Shown here in pieces: positions 18,399 to 27,838 of a stretch of 64,000 nucleotides of DNA (positions are counted from its first letter, which is position 1; the number at the start of each line of letters is the position of its first letter). The notes below the pieces were generated by a model. It was not told where the DNA came from. It made no database searches and worked only from the letters and a program-made list of their open reading frames with translations. Origin of the DNA: Mesorhizobium mediterraneum (GTDB taxonomy: Bacteria > Pseudomonadota > Alphaproteobacteria > Rhizobiales > Rhizobiaceae); contig NZ_NPKI01000025.1 of assembly GCF_002284565.1 (NCBI RefSeq), positions 1-64,000 on the forward strand, in the 5' to 3' direction. The translations under genes were made by a program, and so were the position numbers.

Positions 18399-20336
18399 TC
18401 AGATGCCGCCGCCGCTATCGTATTGGTTTTCGGCAATGTCGCGCTCGTTCAGCCAGAGTTCCAGGGCCTCTACCATCTCCTCGGCAGACTTGCCGAGTGT
18501 CTTGAGATGGATTTCGGGGTTTTCAGGAGCCTCATACGGGGAATCGACGCCGGTGAAATTCTTGATTTCGCCATTCAACGCCCGCGCATAGAGACCCTTC
18601 GGATCGCGTCTGGCGCATTCCTCAAAGGGTGTATCGACAAACACCTCGACGAATTCACCGTTGGCCATCATCTCCCTGGCCATGCGCCGCTCCGCGCTGA
18701 AGGGCGAAATGAAGGAAACAATGACGATCAGCCCGGCATCGGCCATCAGGCGCGCCACTTCCGCAACGCGGCGAATGTTTTCGACGCGGTCGGCGTCGGT
18801 GAAGCCAAGATCGCGATTGAGGCCGTGGCGAACATTATCGCCATCCAGGATGTAGGTGTGGCGGCCGGTGGCGAACAGCTTCTTCTCGAAGAGGTTGGCG
18901 ATGGTCGACTTGCCCGAGCCCGAGAGCCCGGTGAACCAGAACACGGCAGGCCGCTGGTTCTTCAGATCGGCGCGGCCGTGCTTGCCGACATCGAGCGATT
19001 GCCAGTGAATGTTTTCGGCGCGGCGCAGCGAATGCAGGATCATCCCGGCGCCGACCGTGGCGTTGGTGATGCGGTCGATCAGGATGAAGGCGCCGGTCGT
19101 GCGGTTCTCAGCGAAAGTGTCGAAGGCGATCGGCGCCCGCGTCGAGATGTTGCAGATGCCGACCTCGTTCATTTCGAGCGACTTGGCCGCCTCATGGGCA
19201 AAGTCGTTGACGTTGACGCGGTATTTCAGGTCGGTGACGGTGGCACTGGTCTGATCGGTCTCGGTCCGCAGGATGTAGGAGCGGCCCGGCAACAGCGCAT
19301 GCTCATCGAACCAGACGATGTTGGCGGCGAACTGGTCGGCGACCTGAGGCCGCGCCGCCGGCGACACCAGCATATTGCCGCGCGAGACCTCGACCTCGTC
19401 GTCGAGAACTAGGGTGATGGCTTGGCCGGCAACCGCTTGGCTCAGATCGCCGCCATGCGAGACGATGCGCCTGACGTGAGCGGACTTGCCGGATTTGGCG
19501 ACAACAACCTCGTCGCCTGTTGAGACGGAACCGGAAGCAATCGTGCCGGCAAAACCGCGAAAATCGAGATTGGGGCGGTTCACGTACTGCACCGGAAAAC
19601 GGAACGGCAGTTCGACAACGGCTTCATCGACCGACACGGTTTCCAGATGTTCGATCAGCGTCGGCCCGGAATACCACTTCGTCTTGTCCGAGCGGCTGGT
19701 GACGTTGTCGCCGTAACGGGCAGACATCGGGATGGGCACGATCGTCTGGAAGCCGAGCTTGTGCGAAAATTGCCTGAAATCCTCGATGATTCGTTCGAAG
19801 ACGGCCTTGTCGAAGCCGACGAGATCGATCTTGTTGACGGCGAGCACGATGTGCCGGATGCCCAGCAGCGAGGCGATGATCGAGTGGCGCCTTGTCTGGC
19901 GCAGCACACCTTGGCGAGCGTCGATCAGCACGATGGCCAGATCGGCGGTCGACGCGCCTGTCGCCATGTTGCGCGTGTATTGTTCGTGGCCGGGCGTGTC
20001 GGCGACGATGAATTTGCGCTTCGGCGTGGCGAAAAAGCGATAGGCGACATCGATTGTGATGCCCTGCTCGCGCTCCGCCTCTAGGCCATCGACCAGCAGC
20101 GCGAAATCGACGTCGTCGCCCGTCGTCCCGTGCTTGCGCGAATCACGCTCAAGCGCGGCAAGCTGGTCCTCGAAAATCTGCTTGGTGTCCGAAAGCAGAC
20201 GCCCGATCAGCGTCGACTTGCCGTCGTCCACGGAACCGCAGGTCAGGAAGCGCAGCAGCGACTTTCGTTCCTGCACCGCAAGATAGTCACGAATGCCGTC
20301 GGTGGAGGCGAGGCTCTTGGCCATGATGTGGCGCAT
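18399..20336 (-). CDS. cysNC: Bifunctional sulfate adenylyltransferase subunit 1 / adenylylsulfate kinase (CysNC, NodQ-like)
   Basis: The N-terminal GTPase half drives APS formation with CysD, and the C-terminal half phosphorylates APS to PAPS. The 645-residue fusion shows G1 GSVDDGKST (residues 34-42), DTPGHEQY and NKIDLV, followed by elongation-factor-like beta domains. A second P-loop, GLSGSGKST, opens the APS kinase domain, which ends before residue 640. This is the NodQ/CysNC architecture of rhizobia. The ATG is two bases after the cysD stop. It can serve cysteine synthesis or sulfation of a glycan; no nod genes and no PAPS reductase lie in the window, while a sulfotransferase-like domain does. 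Confidence 0.95.
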   Translation of the reverse strand: MRHIMAKSLASTDGIRDYLAVQERKSLLRFLTCGSVDDGKSTLIGRLLSDTKQIFEDQLAALERDSRKHGTTGDDVDFALLVDGLEAEREQGITIDVAYRFFATPKRKFIVADTPGHEQYTRNMATGASTADLAIVLIDARQGVLRQTRRHSIIASLLGIRHIVLAVNKIDLVGFDKAVFERIIEDFRQFSHKLGFQTIVPIPMSARYGDNVTSRSDKTKWYSGPTLIEHLETVSVDEAVVELPFRFPVQYVNRPNLDFRGFAGTIASGSVSTGDEVVVAKSGKSAHVRRIVSHGGDLSQAVAGQAITLVLDDEVEVSRGNMLVSPAARPQVADQFAANIVWFDEHALLPGRSYILRTETDQTSATVTDLKYRVNVNDFAHEAAKSLEMNEVGICNISTRAPIAFDTFAENRTTGAFILIDRITNATVGAGMILHSLRRAENIHWQSLDVGKHGRADLKNQRPAVFWFTGLSGSGKSTIANLFEKKLFATGRHTYILDGDNVRHGLNRDLGFTDADRVENIRRVAEVARLMADAGLIVIVSFISPFSAERRMAREMMANGEFVEVFVDTPFEECARRDPKGLYARALNGEIKNFTGVDSPYEAPENPEIHLKTLGKSAEEMVEALELWLNERDIAENQYDSGGGI

Positions 20337-20338
20337 GC

Positions 20339-21244
20339 TCAGAAGTACCCCTCGCGCTTCTTCTTTTCCATCGAGCCCGCTTCATCCCGGTCGATCAAGC
20401 GGCCCTGGCGCTCTGACGTGCGCGCGGTGAGCATTTCGCCGACGATGGCCTCCAGCGTATCGGCGTCCGATTCGATCGCGCCGGTCAGCGGATAGCAGCC
20501 AAGCGTGCGGAAGCGCACCAGCCGGTTGTCCACTGTCTCGCCGGGGCGCAATACCATGCGGTCGTCATCCCTCAGAATGAGCATGCCGTCACGTTCGACG
20601 ACCGGCCGCTCCTTGGCGAAATAGAGCGGCACGATCGGGATGTCTTCCTGGAGAATGTACTGCCAGATATCGAGTTCGGTCCAGTTCGACAATGGAAAGA
20701 CCCGGATCGATTCGCCGGTCGCGATGCGGGTGTTGAATATCTTCCACATCTCCGGCCGCTGATTCTTCGGATCCCAGACGTGCTGGGCGTTGCGGAAGGA
20801 GAATATCCGCTCTTTGGCGCGCGACTTCTCCTCGTCGCGGCGGGCACCGCCAAAGGCTGCATCGAAGCCGTACTTGTCGAGCGCCTGCCGCAGCGCCACG
20901 GTTTTCATCACATGGGTGTGGGTGTTCGAGCCATGATCGAAGGGATTGATCTTGTCGCGCACACCATCTTCGTTGACGTGGACCAGGAGATCGAAGCCGA
21001 GCTTTTGCGCCATCTGATCGCGAAAAGCGATCATTTCGCGGAATTTCCAGGTCGTGTCGACGTGGAGAAAGGGAAACGGCGGTTTGGCGGGATAAAACGC
21101 CTTCATCGCAAGGTGCATCAGCACGGAGGAATCCTTGCCGACCGAGTAGAGCATGACCGGCTTGGCGAACGCCGCCGCAACCTCGCGAAAGATATGGATG
21201 GATTCAGCCTCGAGCCGCTGAAGGTGCGTAAGCGCGATGTTCAT
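20339..21244 (-). CDS. cysD: Sulfate adenylyltransferase subunit 2
   Basis: Forms APS from ATP and sulfate together with the CysN GTPase. The PP-loop SVGKDSS lies at residues 34-40. I start at the ATG at 21244 (MNIALTHLQRLEAESIH), giving 301 residues, the usual CysD/NodP length. Thirteen further in-frame codons upstream have no support. It is the first gene of cysD-cysNC-cysQ. A perfect 12-base palindrome, TGCATCGATGCA, sits at 21279-21290, about 35 bases upstream, and could be a regulator site. Confidence 0.95.
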   Translation of the reverse strand: MNIALTHLQRLEAESIHIFREVAAAFAKPVMLYSVGKDSSVLMHLAMKAFYPAKPPFPFLHVDTTWKFREMIAFRDQMAQKLGFDLLVHVNEDGVRDKINPFDHGSNTHTHVMKTVALRQALDKYGFDAAFGGARRDEEKSRAKERIFSFRNAQHVWDPKNQRPEMWKIFNTRIATGESIRVFPLSNWTELDIWQYILQEDIPIVPLYFAKERPVVERDGMLILRDDDRMVLRPGETVDNRLVRFRTLGCYPLTGAIESDADTLEAIVGEMLTARTSERQGRLIDRDEAGSMEKKKREGYF

Positions 21245-21744
21245 GGACTGTGAGCGTTCTCTCGTGCCATCCAGACCTTGCATCGATGCATCGGGCGCAG
21301 TTCGCAGCTACCCGGTTCAAGCTTCATTTCTGGACAATGTTTTTTTCGTTTTTTCGTGCAGGCGTTCTAGCAGATCGCCAATGTCTATAACAATGCAAGA
21401 CAAGCCTGCCCTAGAGTGGTTCGGGAATGAATTTTCCACGCTGGGGCCAGATCTCGGAAATTCCTGCTCAATGGGCTAAGGGACCTAGTGGCCCAAGAAA
21501 AATATTCGCGGGGGCGAGATCAACGTCAACTCGGGCTATCCTCTCCTGCGGTCACGAGTGGTGGATTAAGCCGCACTCTCGATTTTGATGGCAGGCCCGG
21601 CCCTGCCGTACTATCGAAAACCATGATCAGCCGCTATACCGGCTCCTGAATGAGCCACCGCGCGTAGCGCATGGGCATGAAATCTTGAAGATCATTGCAC
21701 CAGCCACGGTCAAGTTAAATCCTCATCTCAAAAGATCCCGAAGA
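21245..21744. other. Divergent intergenic region between cysD and the polymerase gene
   Basis: About 500 bases that should hold the cysD promoter on the minus strand and the polymerase promoter on the plus strand. The only clear structure is the palindrome TGCATCGATGCA at 21279-21290. I found no gene or RNA with support. The right end could be coding if the downstream gene starts at the TTG at 21685. Confidence 0.4.
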
Positions 21745-23046
21745 ATGCGAATTATACCCTTGGACCGGCTTTCATCGATAAAACAACAATTCACACCGGC
21801 ACGGGTCAATATCTACTTTTCCATTCTTTGCTTCTTTTCTCCCTCCGTTTTGGGATCGGTGGTTAGTTTTGCATTCAATGGCGGCGGCCTGTGGTCGACC
21901 CTACTCATTGCACTGAAGAGACGGCGCTTCAATGTCGATCGGCCCATGGCCGCCCTCACCGTCGCGATCTATGCCTTTTGCGGCGCCGTTGTCCTCGCCT
22001 CCATCGTCAACAACTCGATTGCGAGGGATGCGACGCATCTTGTACCGTTGATCACCTTCCTGTTTTTCCCCTTCTCATATTCGGTCTGGAGCATTTCGCA
22101 GAAAACCACCCTTGCCCGCGTCATCATACTGAGCAGCATGGCCGCTTGCTTCGGCGCATTGCTGCTGACGGCCATCCAGTACTATTGGCTCGGCATGCCG
22201 AGGGTTGAAGGTGGTGCTGGAAATCCGATCGTGTTCGCGACGGTCACCTGCCTTAGTGTTTTGGTATGCATGGCTGGCGCTTTGTCGGGAATCGAAAAGG
22301 CCAGGAGCCTTCTCGCCTGCGCGGCGCTGGCCGGAACAATCGCCATCCTCTACTCCGGTTCGCGTATCATCTGGCTGGCGATGCTGATTGCAGGCATAGC
22401 CGTGCTGCTGATCAATCGGCAGAAGCTAAGGGGCAAGTACGTCCTTCGTCTGTTGTTGATACTGGGCTTGGCCGGCCTCGCGATCGCTGCCTTTGGATTC
22501 CAAACAATATTGGAGCGGGCCGAGTTCCTCCGTTCCGACTGGGAGGCGCTCACGGCGCATGGCAACTACGGCACCGCCTTGGGATTTCGCGTTGCTATGT
22601 GGCAAATTGGCCTCGACGCATTTCGCGAAATGCCGCTTTTCGGACATGGGGTGGGCGCGACGCCACTGCTGATAAAACAGGGATTTCTTGACCAATTCGG
22701 CATGGATAAAGGCTTCGGCCACTTCCACAACGGCTTTCTGACCGCACTGGTGGAAGCCGGAATCGTGGGAGCTGTCGCGCTGGCGGCCATCCTTATCGTT
22801 GCCGCTAAAAATGCTGCCACAGTGCTGCGCATCAGTGCCGATCCGGTCGAGCGGTTCGGCGCCACCATGATCGTCATTGTGGTGATCACCTATCTCTCAG
22901 GCGGAATGGTGGGCATTCTTATCGGTCATGATATTCTGGATTCGGTGCTGATGGCATTCCTGGTGTCGGGGACATATCTTGCATCGGGGCGCACCCTTCC
23001 GATAACGGAAGAACGAACGCTGCCGGTGACACCGGCGGGCCCATAG
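21745..23046 (+). CDS. O-antigen ligase / polymerase family membrane protein
   Basis: A polytopic inner-membrane protein of the Wzy_C/WaaL superfamily, about 433 residues from the ATG at 21745; a TTG at 21685 would add 20 residues. Around ten hydrophobic segments are seen, with the large periplasmic loop before GHGVGATPLL and GHFHNGFLTALVEAGI, the H-containing signature of the family. Such proteins either polymerise lipid-linked repeats or ligate O antigen to lipid A core; the two cannot be told apart here. It starts the polysaccharide block and is 16 bases before the next gene, so they probably form an operon. Two other members of this superfamily occur in the window. Confidence 0.88.
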   Translation: MRIIPLDRLSSIKQQFTPARVNIYFSILCFFSPSVLGSVVSFAFNGGGLWSTLLIALKRRRFNVDRPMAALTVAIYAFCGAVVLASIVNNSIARDATHLVPLITFLFFPFSYSVWSISQKTTLARVIILSSMAACFGALLLTAIQYYWLGMPRVEGGAGNPIVFATVTCLSVLVCMAGALSGIEKARSLLACAALAGTIAILYSGSRIIWLAMLIAGIAVLLINRQKLRGKYVLRLLLILGLAGLAIAAFGFQTILERAEFLRSDWEALTAHGNYGTALGFRVAMWQIGLDAFREMPLFGHGVGATPLLIKQGFLDQFGMDKGFGHFHNGFLTALVEAGIVGAVALAAILIVAAKNAATVLRISADPVERFGATMIVIVVITYLSGGMVGILIGHDILDSVLMAFLVSGTYLASGRTLPITEERTLPVTPAGP

Positions 23047-23062
23047 AGATTCGGCGACAGCA

Positions 23063-24010
23063 ATGAAGGTGTTGGTGACAGGCGCCACAGGGTTCATCGG
23101 GCGCATTGTCGTGCGACACCTCCGAGACGCGCAGTTCGAGATCCGGATCGCCTCCCGGCGCCCGGAAAAGCTCGGTTCGGGAAACGACATCCTCCGGCTG
23201 CCGAATTTCGACGCGCCTGCCGAGGCCTTTGCGACGATCCTGAAAGACGTCACGCATGTCGTCCACTGCGCTGGGTTGAACAACGATCGTGGCAATCCAA
23301 CCGAAGCCGATTACCTGAAAGCCAATGCCGAATTGACCGGGCAGCTCGCGCGCGCCGCGGCTGCACAGGCCAACGGACGCTTTATTTACCTGTCTTCGAC
23401 CCGGGCTGTGGTCGGCGCCGGCTTCAGCGGGAGGCTCGACGAAGAGACTATCCCTGCCCCGCAATGCGCCTATGGGCGTTCGAAACGCGAAGGCGAGATC
23501 AGGGTCCTGGACGCTTATGCATCGTCCGGCCGCTCCGATGCCGCAATGCTGCGCCTGCCGCCGGTCTACGGATCTGGCATGAAGGGAAATCTGGCGACAC
23601 TGATGCGCTTGGCCGACACCGCCTTGCCGCTGCCCGCAGCGGCCCTGGCGGGCGTCCGCTCGCTGATATCCTCCGAGGCAGCGGCCCGGGCGGTTTTTCA
23701 CCTGTTGACCCATTCGATCCCGCTTCGCCCCGTCTATATCGCCAGCGATATACGGCCAATCCCGGTCGCCGCCATCATCGAAGCCTTTCGACAAGGCTTT
23801 GGGCGGCCGAAACGCCTGGTTGCGGCCCCTGCCGGCCTGATACGGCCGGTCGCATCGTTGCTGGGCAAACGCAAATTTTGGGACAGCCTGACCGCAACGC
23901 AGATATGCGATCCGTCCCTGCTCATTTCGGAGGGCTGGCTGCCGGAAACCGATACGATCGAGCGACTGACCGCAATAGCGCGGCTAAGCAGACTTGCTCA
24001 GGTCCGATAG
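23063..24010 (+). CDS. NAD-dependent epimerase/dehydratase, probable UDP-4-keto-sugar 4-reductase (WreQ-like)
   Basis: An extended short-chain dehydrogenase of 315 residues with the Rossmann motif GATGFIG at residues 7-13 and the catalytic YGRSK (Tyr-x-x-x-Lys) near residue 138. The neighbours are a large 4,6-dehydratase and a priming phosphoglycosyl transferase. This trio matches the Rhizobium etli genes that make UDP-QuiNAc (WreV dehydratase, WreQ reductase) and transfer QuiNAc-1-P to lipid (WreU). The reductase role is inferred from that context; a 4-epimerase is the alternative. Its 3' end overlaps the convergent transferase gene by 13 bases. Confidence 0.82.
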   Translation: MKVLVTGATGFIGRIVVRHLRDAQFEIRIASRRPEKLGSGNDILRLPNFDAPAEAFATILKDVTHVVHCAGLNNDRGNPTEADYLKANAELTGQLARAAAAQANGRFIYLSSTRAVVGAGFSGRLDEETIPAPQCAYGRSKREGEIRVLDAYASSGRSDAAMLRLPPVYGSGMKGNLATLMRLADTALPLPAAALAGVRSLISSEAAARAVFHLLTHSIPLRPVYIASDIRPIPVAAIIEAFRQGFGRPKRLVAAPAGLIRPVASLLGKRKFWDSLTATQICDPSLLISEGWLPETDTIERLTAIARLSRLAQVR

Positions 24011-24543
24011 ATCGTTCCAAGCAGAATCCTGACATCGAGGCCGAACGACGCCGCCTCGAGATAAGCGGCATCGGTTTCGGCACAGAGCATCGGGACCGAC
24101 ATGTCGATGCCTCGAATCTGAGCCAAGCCGGTTATGCCCGGAAGCATGGATGACACGCCCAACTGCTTGCGACGCTCGATCAGCTCCGTTTGTGTGGGCA
24201 AGCATGGACGTGGCCCGACCAGGCTCATTTCCCCCTTAAGGACGTTCCAGAGCTGCGGCAATTCATCAAGCTTGAACCGCCGCAAGACTTTTCCGACCAC
24301 TGTAACCGAACTTGCCGGCGCCTCGTGCGAGGGCAAGGACGGCGTCCCCAGATACATCGTTCTCAGCTTGTGGCAGCGAAAAAGCCCGCCGTTGCGGCCT
24401 ACCCTCGTCTGGGAAAAGATTGCAGGCCCGGGTGACGATAGCCGAATAGCCAGGATGGCAAGCAACAGGATAGGCGACGTGATCAGCAGCAGCAGGGCCG
24501 CCAGCACGAGGTCGAAGGTCCGCTTCGCTGCCCCCATGAACAT
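23998..24543 (-). CDS. Priming phosphoglycosyl transferase (small PglC/WreU type)
   Basis: Starts a lipid-linked glycan by moving a sugar-1-phosphate from a UDP-sugar to undecaprenyl phosphate. At 181 residues it is the minimal monotopic form with one N-terminal membrane hairpin (residues 8-35) and no extra transmembrane bundle. Family motifs are clear: SPGPAIFSQTRVGR, the CHKLRTM segment, LRRFKLDELPQLWNVLKG with the catalytic Asp-Glu pair, and SLVGPRP. The context suggests QuiNAc-1-P as donor moiety. It is three bases downstream of the GT2 gene and overlaps the convergent reductase gene. Confidence 0.92.
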   Translation of the reverse strand: MFMGAAKRTFDLVLAALLLLITSPILLLAILAIRLSSPGPAIFSQTRVGRNGGLFRCHKLRTMYLGTPSLPSHEAPASSVTVVGKVLRRFKLDELPQLWNVLKGEMSLVGPRPCLPTQTELIERRKQLGVSSMLPGITGLAQIRGIDMSVPMLCAETDAAYLEAASFGLDVRILLGTIYRT

Positions 24544-24546
24544 GCA

Positions 24547-25479
24547 TTAAATCCGGCCGGAGATGATTGCCAAATAGAGCCCGAAGGTTCCAAAAGGCGT
24601 CTGCCGATAGACGCCGCTTTGGCGCAGATAGCTCAGGCGACGGAAGATATTGCCCTTTCGCGCCAGGATGAACAAGCCTAGGCACGCAGCCGCGTCTGTC
24701 GTGAGAAGATCACGATTGGCGGCCAGACCACTGAGATTCTCATCCGTCCAATTGGCAAATCCGCCTTTCAGCAGATGTGCGAGCCGGGAAAATCTCGCCC
24801 TCCACGAAACGTTGGCCCCGACCAAATTTGCCCCATGCTGGCGGTAGCGCACCAGAGGCCGCGGATCATACCGAACGATGCCGCCTGCAGCCGTTACGAT
24901 GAGGTAGGCCCACCAATCGTGACTGACAAATCGGGTCTTTGACGACGCCTTGGCCAGCAGGTCGCGTGCCGCGCCGTTGATCATGATGGTGTTGCCGCCG
25001 GCAATGCTTTGCACGAGAGCGTTGCGGAAGGACGGCGGCCGTTGGAACAGAGGCGAGCAGCCGATCACGCTTCCGGTTTCGGTCATGGTTGCGGTTCTGG
25101 AGCAGAACATAGCCGGTATTTTTGCGTCCAGCGTCCGCATCCAGCGGACAGCGCTTTCCAACCTGTCCGGCTCCCAAATGTCGTCCTGATCGCAAAAGGC
25201 ATAGTAGTCCGCCTCGATCCGCGGATCGACGATCATTGATCGAAAATTGGCAGCGAAACCCTGGCGGGGGCCGTCCACCAAGGTCAGCCGACCCTTGTGC
25301 CAGCGGGGTTTCCAGGCGCCGATGAGGGCGGTCGTGCCGTCGGTCGAACCATCATCGGAAATCCACAGATCGACGGGGGAATGCGACTGCGCGAGGAGAG
25401 AGCCGAGCTGTTCTTCGATGAAAGCCGCGCCGTCCTTCGTGCCCATCAGTATGGCAACGCGCTGATCTTGTTTGCTCAC
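24547..25479 (-). CDS. Family 2 glycosyltransferase
   Basis: A GT-A glycosyltransferase of about 310 residues. The nucleotide-sugar binding region VAILMGTKDGAAFI, WISDDGSTDGT and the CDQDD metal-binding motif identify the GT2 fold related to rhamnosyltransferases of RfbF type. The start is uncertain: I give the GTG at 25479 (MSKQDQRV), while a TTG at 25539 would add 20 residues; neither has a clear ribosome site. It lies between the dehydratase gene and the priming transferase on the same strand, so it probably adds the second sugar of the unit built on QuiNAc. The donor cannot be read. Confidence 0.88.
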   Translation of the reverse strand: MSKQDQRVAILMGTKDGAAFIEEQLGSLLAQSHSPVDLWISDDGSTDGTTALIGAWKPRWHKGRLTLVDGPRQGFAANFRSMIVDPRIEADYYAFCDQDDIWEPDRLESAVRWMRTLDAKIPAMFCSRTATMTETGSVIGCSPLFQRPPSFRNALVQSIAGGNTIMINGAARDLLAKASSKTRFVSHDWWAYLIVTAAGGIVRYDPRPLVRYRQHGANLVGANVSWRARFSRLAHLLKGGFANWTDENLSGLAANRDLLTTDAAACLGLFILARKGNIFRRLSYLRQSGVYRQTPFGTFGLYLAIISGRI

Positions 25480-25559
25480 GATTGTGGTGTCATCTGCAAA
25501 TGCCTGAGAACGGCTATCGGATTTTTTCCCATCATCCAATCACAACCGCCCGAAGGGTC

Positions 25560-27563
25560 CTATCCTGCATGTCCAATTCTTTTCGGACCTGTTGGCCGAC
25601 GTGCGTCACCCGGGGATCTTTCTGCTTGATGGAGCCCTTCCAGCACGGCAAGCGCCGAGCCCTTGTCCTGGCTCTTCATCGCTGTCTGCAGCGCCGTAAG
25701 CGCGGTCTCGACCCGCGGCCAGTCGACAACATCCGTCCTGAGGCCAAAAACCTTGGAGGTGCTGAGCTCAACGACTTCTTCATCTTCGCCGTGAAGCGTT
25801 TCATGAAGTTTCTCGCCTGGCCTTATCCCGGTGAACCGGATTGGGATATCCGTGTAGGGGCTCTTTCCAGCCATGCGGATCATCGTCTCGGCGACTTCAA
25901 CTATGGACACCGGCTTGCCCATATCGAGCATATAGACGGCATAGTCGTCCCTGCCCTGTCGCGACGCCGCATCGGCTGCCGACATGATGACGAGGTCGAC
26001 GGCTTCGGCCACCGTCATGAAATAGCGCGTCATGCGCCGATCCGTAATGGTGACAGGCCCTCCAGCCTCGATCTGCGCCTGGAATATGGTCGCCACTGAT
26101 CCATTGCTGCCAAAAACGTTGCCGAACCGGACGGCAATGAACTTGGTGCCGGAATGATGCCCCCCCGGTTGATACCCGTTTGGTTGGACCGCATGGCTTT
26201 CATGCAAGGCGCTCACGATCTGCTCGGCTGCTCGTTTTGTCATGCCAAGCACAGATGTCGGATCCACCGCCTTGTCACTCGAGACAAGCACGAATTGCGG
26301 AACCCCGCATTTGGCGGCTACCTCTGCACAGACAAGCGTTCCGAAAACATTGGTCTGGATCGCCGCATCCCAGTTTTCCTCGAGCAGGGGGACGTGCTTG
26401 AGCGCGGCGGCATGAAAGATGATGCAGGGTTTGAATTCGCTTATGACACGCGTCATTTGCCGCCGGTCCGCCACATCGACTATGCGGGCCTTGAGACGAT
26501 CGTGGTCTTTCTCGTCAATATATTGGCTCAACTGGAAAATGCCGAACTCGGAGAGATCGGCGACCAGCACCGCCTCGGCGCCCAGTTCCAGCGACCGCCT
26601 GACCAAAGTTCGCCCGATGGAGCCGGCGCCGCCTGTCACCAGGACGCGCTTGCCGCGGACAAAAGTGCCGATACGCTCGATATCGGAAGGCACCGCTGGA
26701 CGGCGCAGGATCGTTTCCATCTCGACGGCGTCGAGAACCAGCTTTCCTCCTTGCCCCAGTTCGGAAAATCCCGAGAATTGCACAACGGCTATGCCACTAT
26801 GCCGGGCGACACGAACTAGCTCCGAATACTCCTCGATCTCCCGCCCGGCACCATTTCCGAAAATCAGCAGGTCCAGGCTTTTCGTGCCCCTTGTGTAGTC
26901 CTCTAGGAATTCCGTCAAACGGGGGCGGACTGCCACCACCGGAACCCCTTGAATCCGGGTGCCCAACGGCGCGTCGTTCTCGATCGCCATGACCCCTGCG
27001 ATGGAATAGTCCCCAGGCTGCGCCGTGCGCGTAAAGCGAATGATCAGATCGGCCTCGCCGAGCCGGCCGACGAACAGGGCTTGCTTCGTCAATCCCTTGT
27101 CGGCGGCCCTGTTCAGGATACGCCAGCTCGCTCCGTCACGAAGAAAGCGGTAGAAGAGCCGAGGCGCCGATATGATCGTGAAGGACACGAGGAAGAAGAC
27201 GATGAACTGGCGCTCGTTGATGCCCGTCACCGGCTTGAAGAAACGAAACGACAGTGAGGCGCAATAGAGCGCGACGGTCAAAATCGCGCAGCTCTTCAGG
27301 ATGTTGAAAAAGTCCGGCGTCGAAGCGAAGCGCCAGACCGTGTTGTAGAGGCCGCAATATCTGAACAGCAAATGGCTGGAAACGACGATGCACGCCCAGG
27401 TGGTCAGACCCTCGTAGGAAAAAGCTTCGAAAGAGAGGTTGGACCGCGACAAAACCAGACTGAGCGCGACCGCGACCAGGACCATGACGGCGTCCTGGAT
27501 CATGATAAAGGCGCGCCGCATGTCCGGCCGAAGTCCGAATACGGCTTCTAAGTATGAATTCAT
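25560..27563 (-). CDS. Membrane nucleotide-sugar 4,6-dehydratase (WbpM/CapD/WreV type)
   Basis: Converts UDP-GlcNAc to the 4-keto-6-deoxy intermediate, with the active domain in the cytoplasm. The 667-residue protein has four N-terminal membrane segments (about residues 18-140), a CoA-binding-like domain (160-270), then the dehydratase domain with GGAGSIGRTL at 311-320. The catalytic Tyr of the usual Tyr-x-x-x-Lys is missing: the segment reads LGMTK (439-443), with S428/S429 and K443 kept. Large WbpM proteins likewise lack this Tyr and carry Met instead. It is upstream of the GT2 and priming transferase genes on the minus strand. Confidence 0.92.
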   Translation of the reverse strand: MNSYLEAVFGLRPDMRRAFIMIQDAVMVLVAVALSLVLSRSNLSFEAFSYEGLTTWACIVVSSHLLFRYCGLYNTVWRFASTPDFFNILKSCAILTVALYCASLSFRFFKPVTGINERQFIVFFLVSFTIISAPRLFYRFLRDGASWRILNRAADKGLTKQALFVGRLGEADLIIRFTRTAQPGDYSIAGVMAIENDAPLGTRIQGVPVVAVRPRLTEFLEDYTRGTKSLDLLIFGNGAGREIEEYSELVRVARHSGIAVVQFSGFSELGQGGKLVLDAVEMETILRRPAVPSDIERIGTFVRGKRVLVTGGAGSIGRTLVRRSLELGAEAVLVADLSEFGIFQLSQYIDEKDHDRLKARIVDVADRRQMTRVISEFKPCIIFHAAALKHVPLLEENWDAAIQTNVFGTLVCAEVAAKCGVPQFVLVSSDKAVDPTSVLGMTKRAAEQIVSALHESHAVQPNGYQPGGHHSGTKFIAVRFGNVFGSNGSVATIFQAQIEAGGPVTITDRRMTRYFMTVAEAVDLVIMSAADAASRQGRDDYAVYMLDMGKPVSIVEVAETMIRMAGKSPYTDIPIRFTGIRPGEKLHETLHGEDEEVVELSTSKVFGLRTDVVDWPRVETALTALQTAMKSQDKGSALAVLEGLHQAERSPGDARRPTGPKRIGHAG

Positions 27564-27838
27564 TGCGCGGCACTACACTCCAGGATCGAGGACTGGCTGC
27601 CAGTGTGATACGGGCGAATTCGCCGCCGATCACGTTGGCTTGTCGTGCCAATCACCAGCCACCGATTGTATCGCATACTGCGGAGCCGCAGTCATCGCCA
27701 GCGATTTTTTTGAAGCCTAGTCTATGTGGCCGAGCGGGGCGGTATTGATAAGTCAACTCCGTGGTCTACAAACAGCATCGGGATTGGCTTGGTGGCCGGT
27801 TTATTCACAAAACCCGCACGATGCATCAGAGGTTGGGC

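Noticed and set aside
18423..19412. Plus-strand frame opposite cysNC.
   Set aside because: Antisense to the beta-domain and kinase parts of cysNC, with no family features.
17600..21244. nodPQ for Nod-factor sulfation.
   Set aside because: The fused CysNC does resemble NodQ, but no nod genes, nod boxes or nodH-like neighbours occur in the window, and cysQ beside it fits a general PAPS operon.
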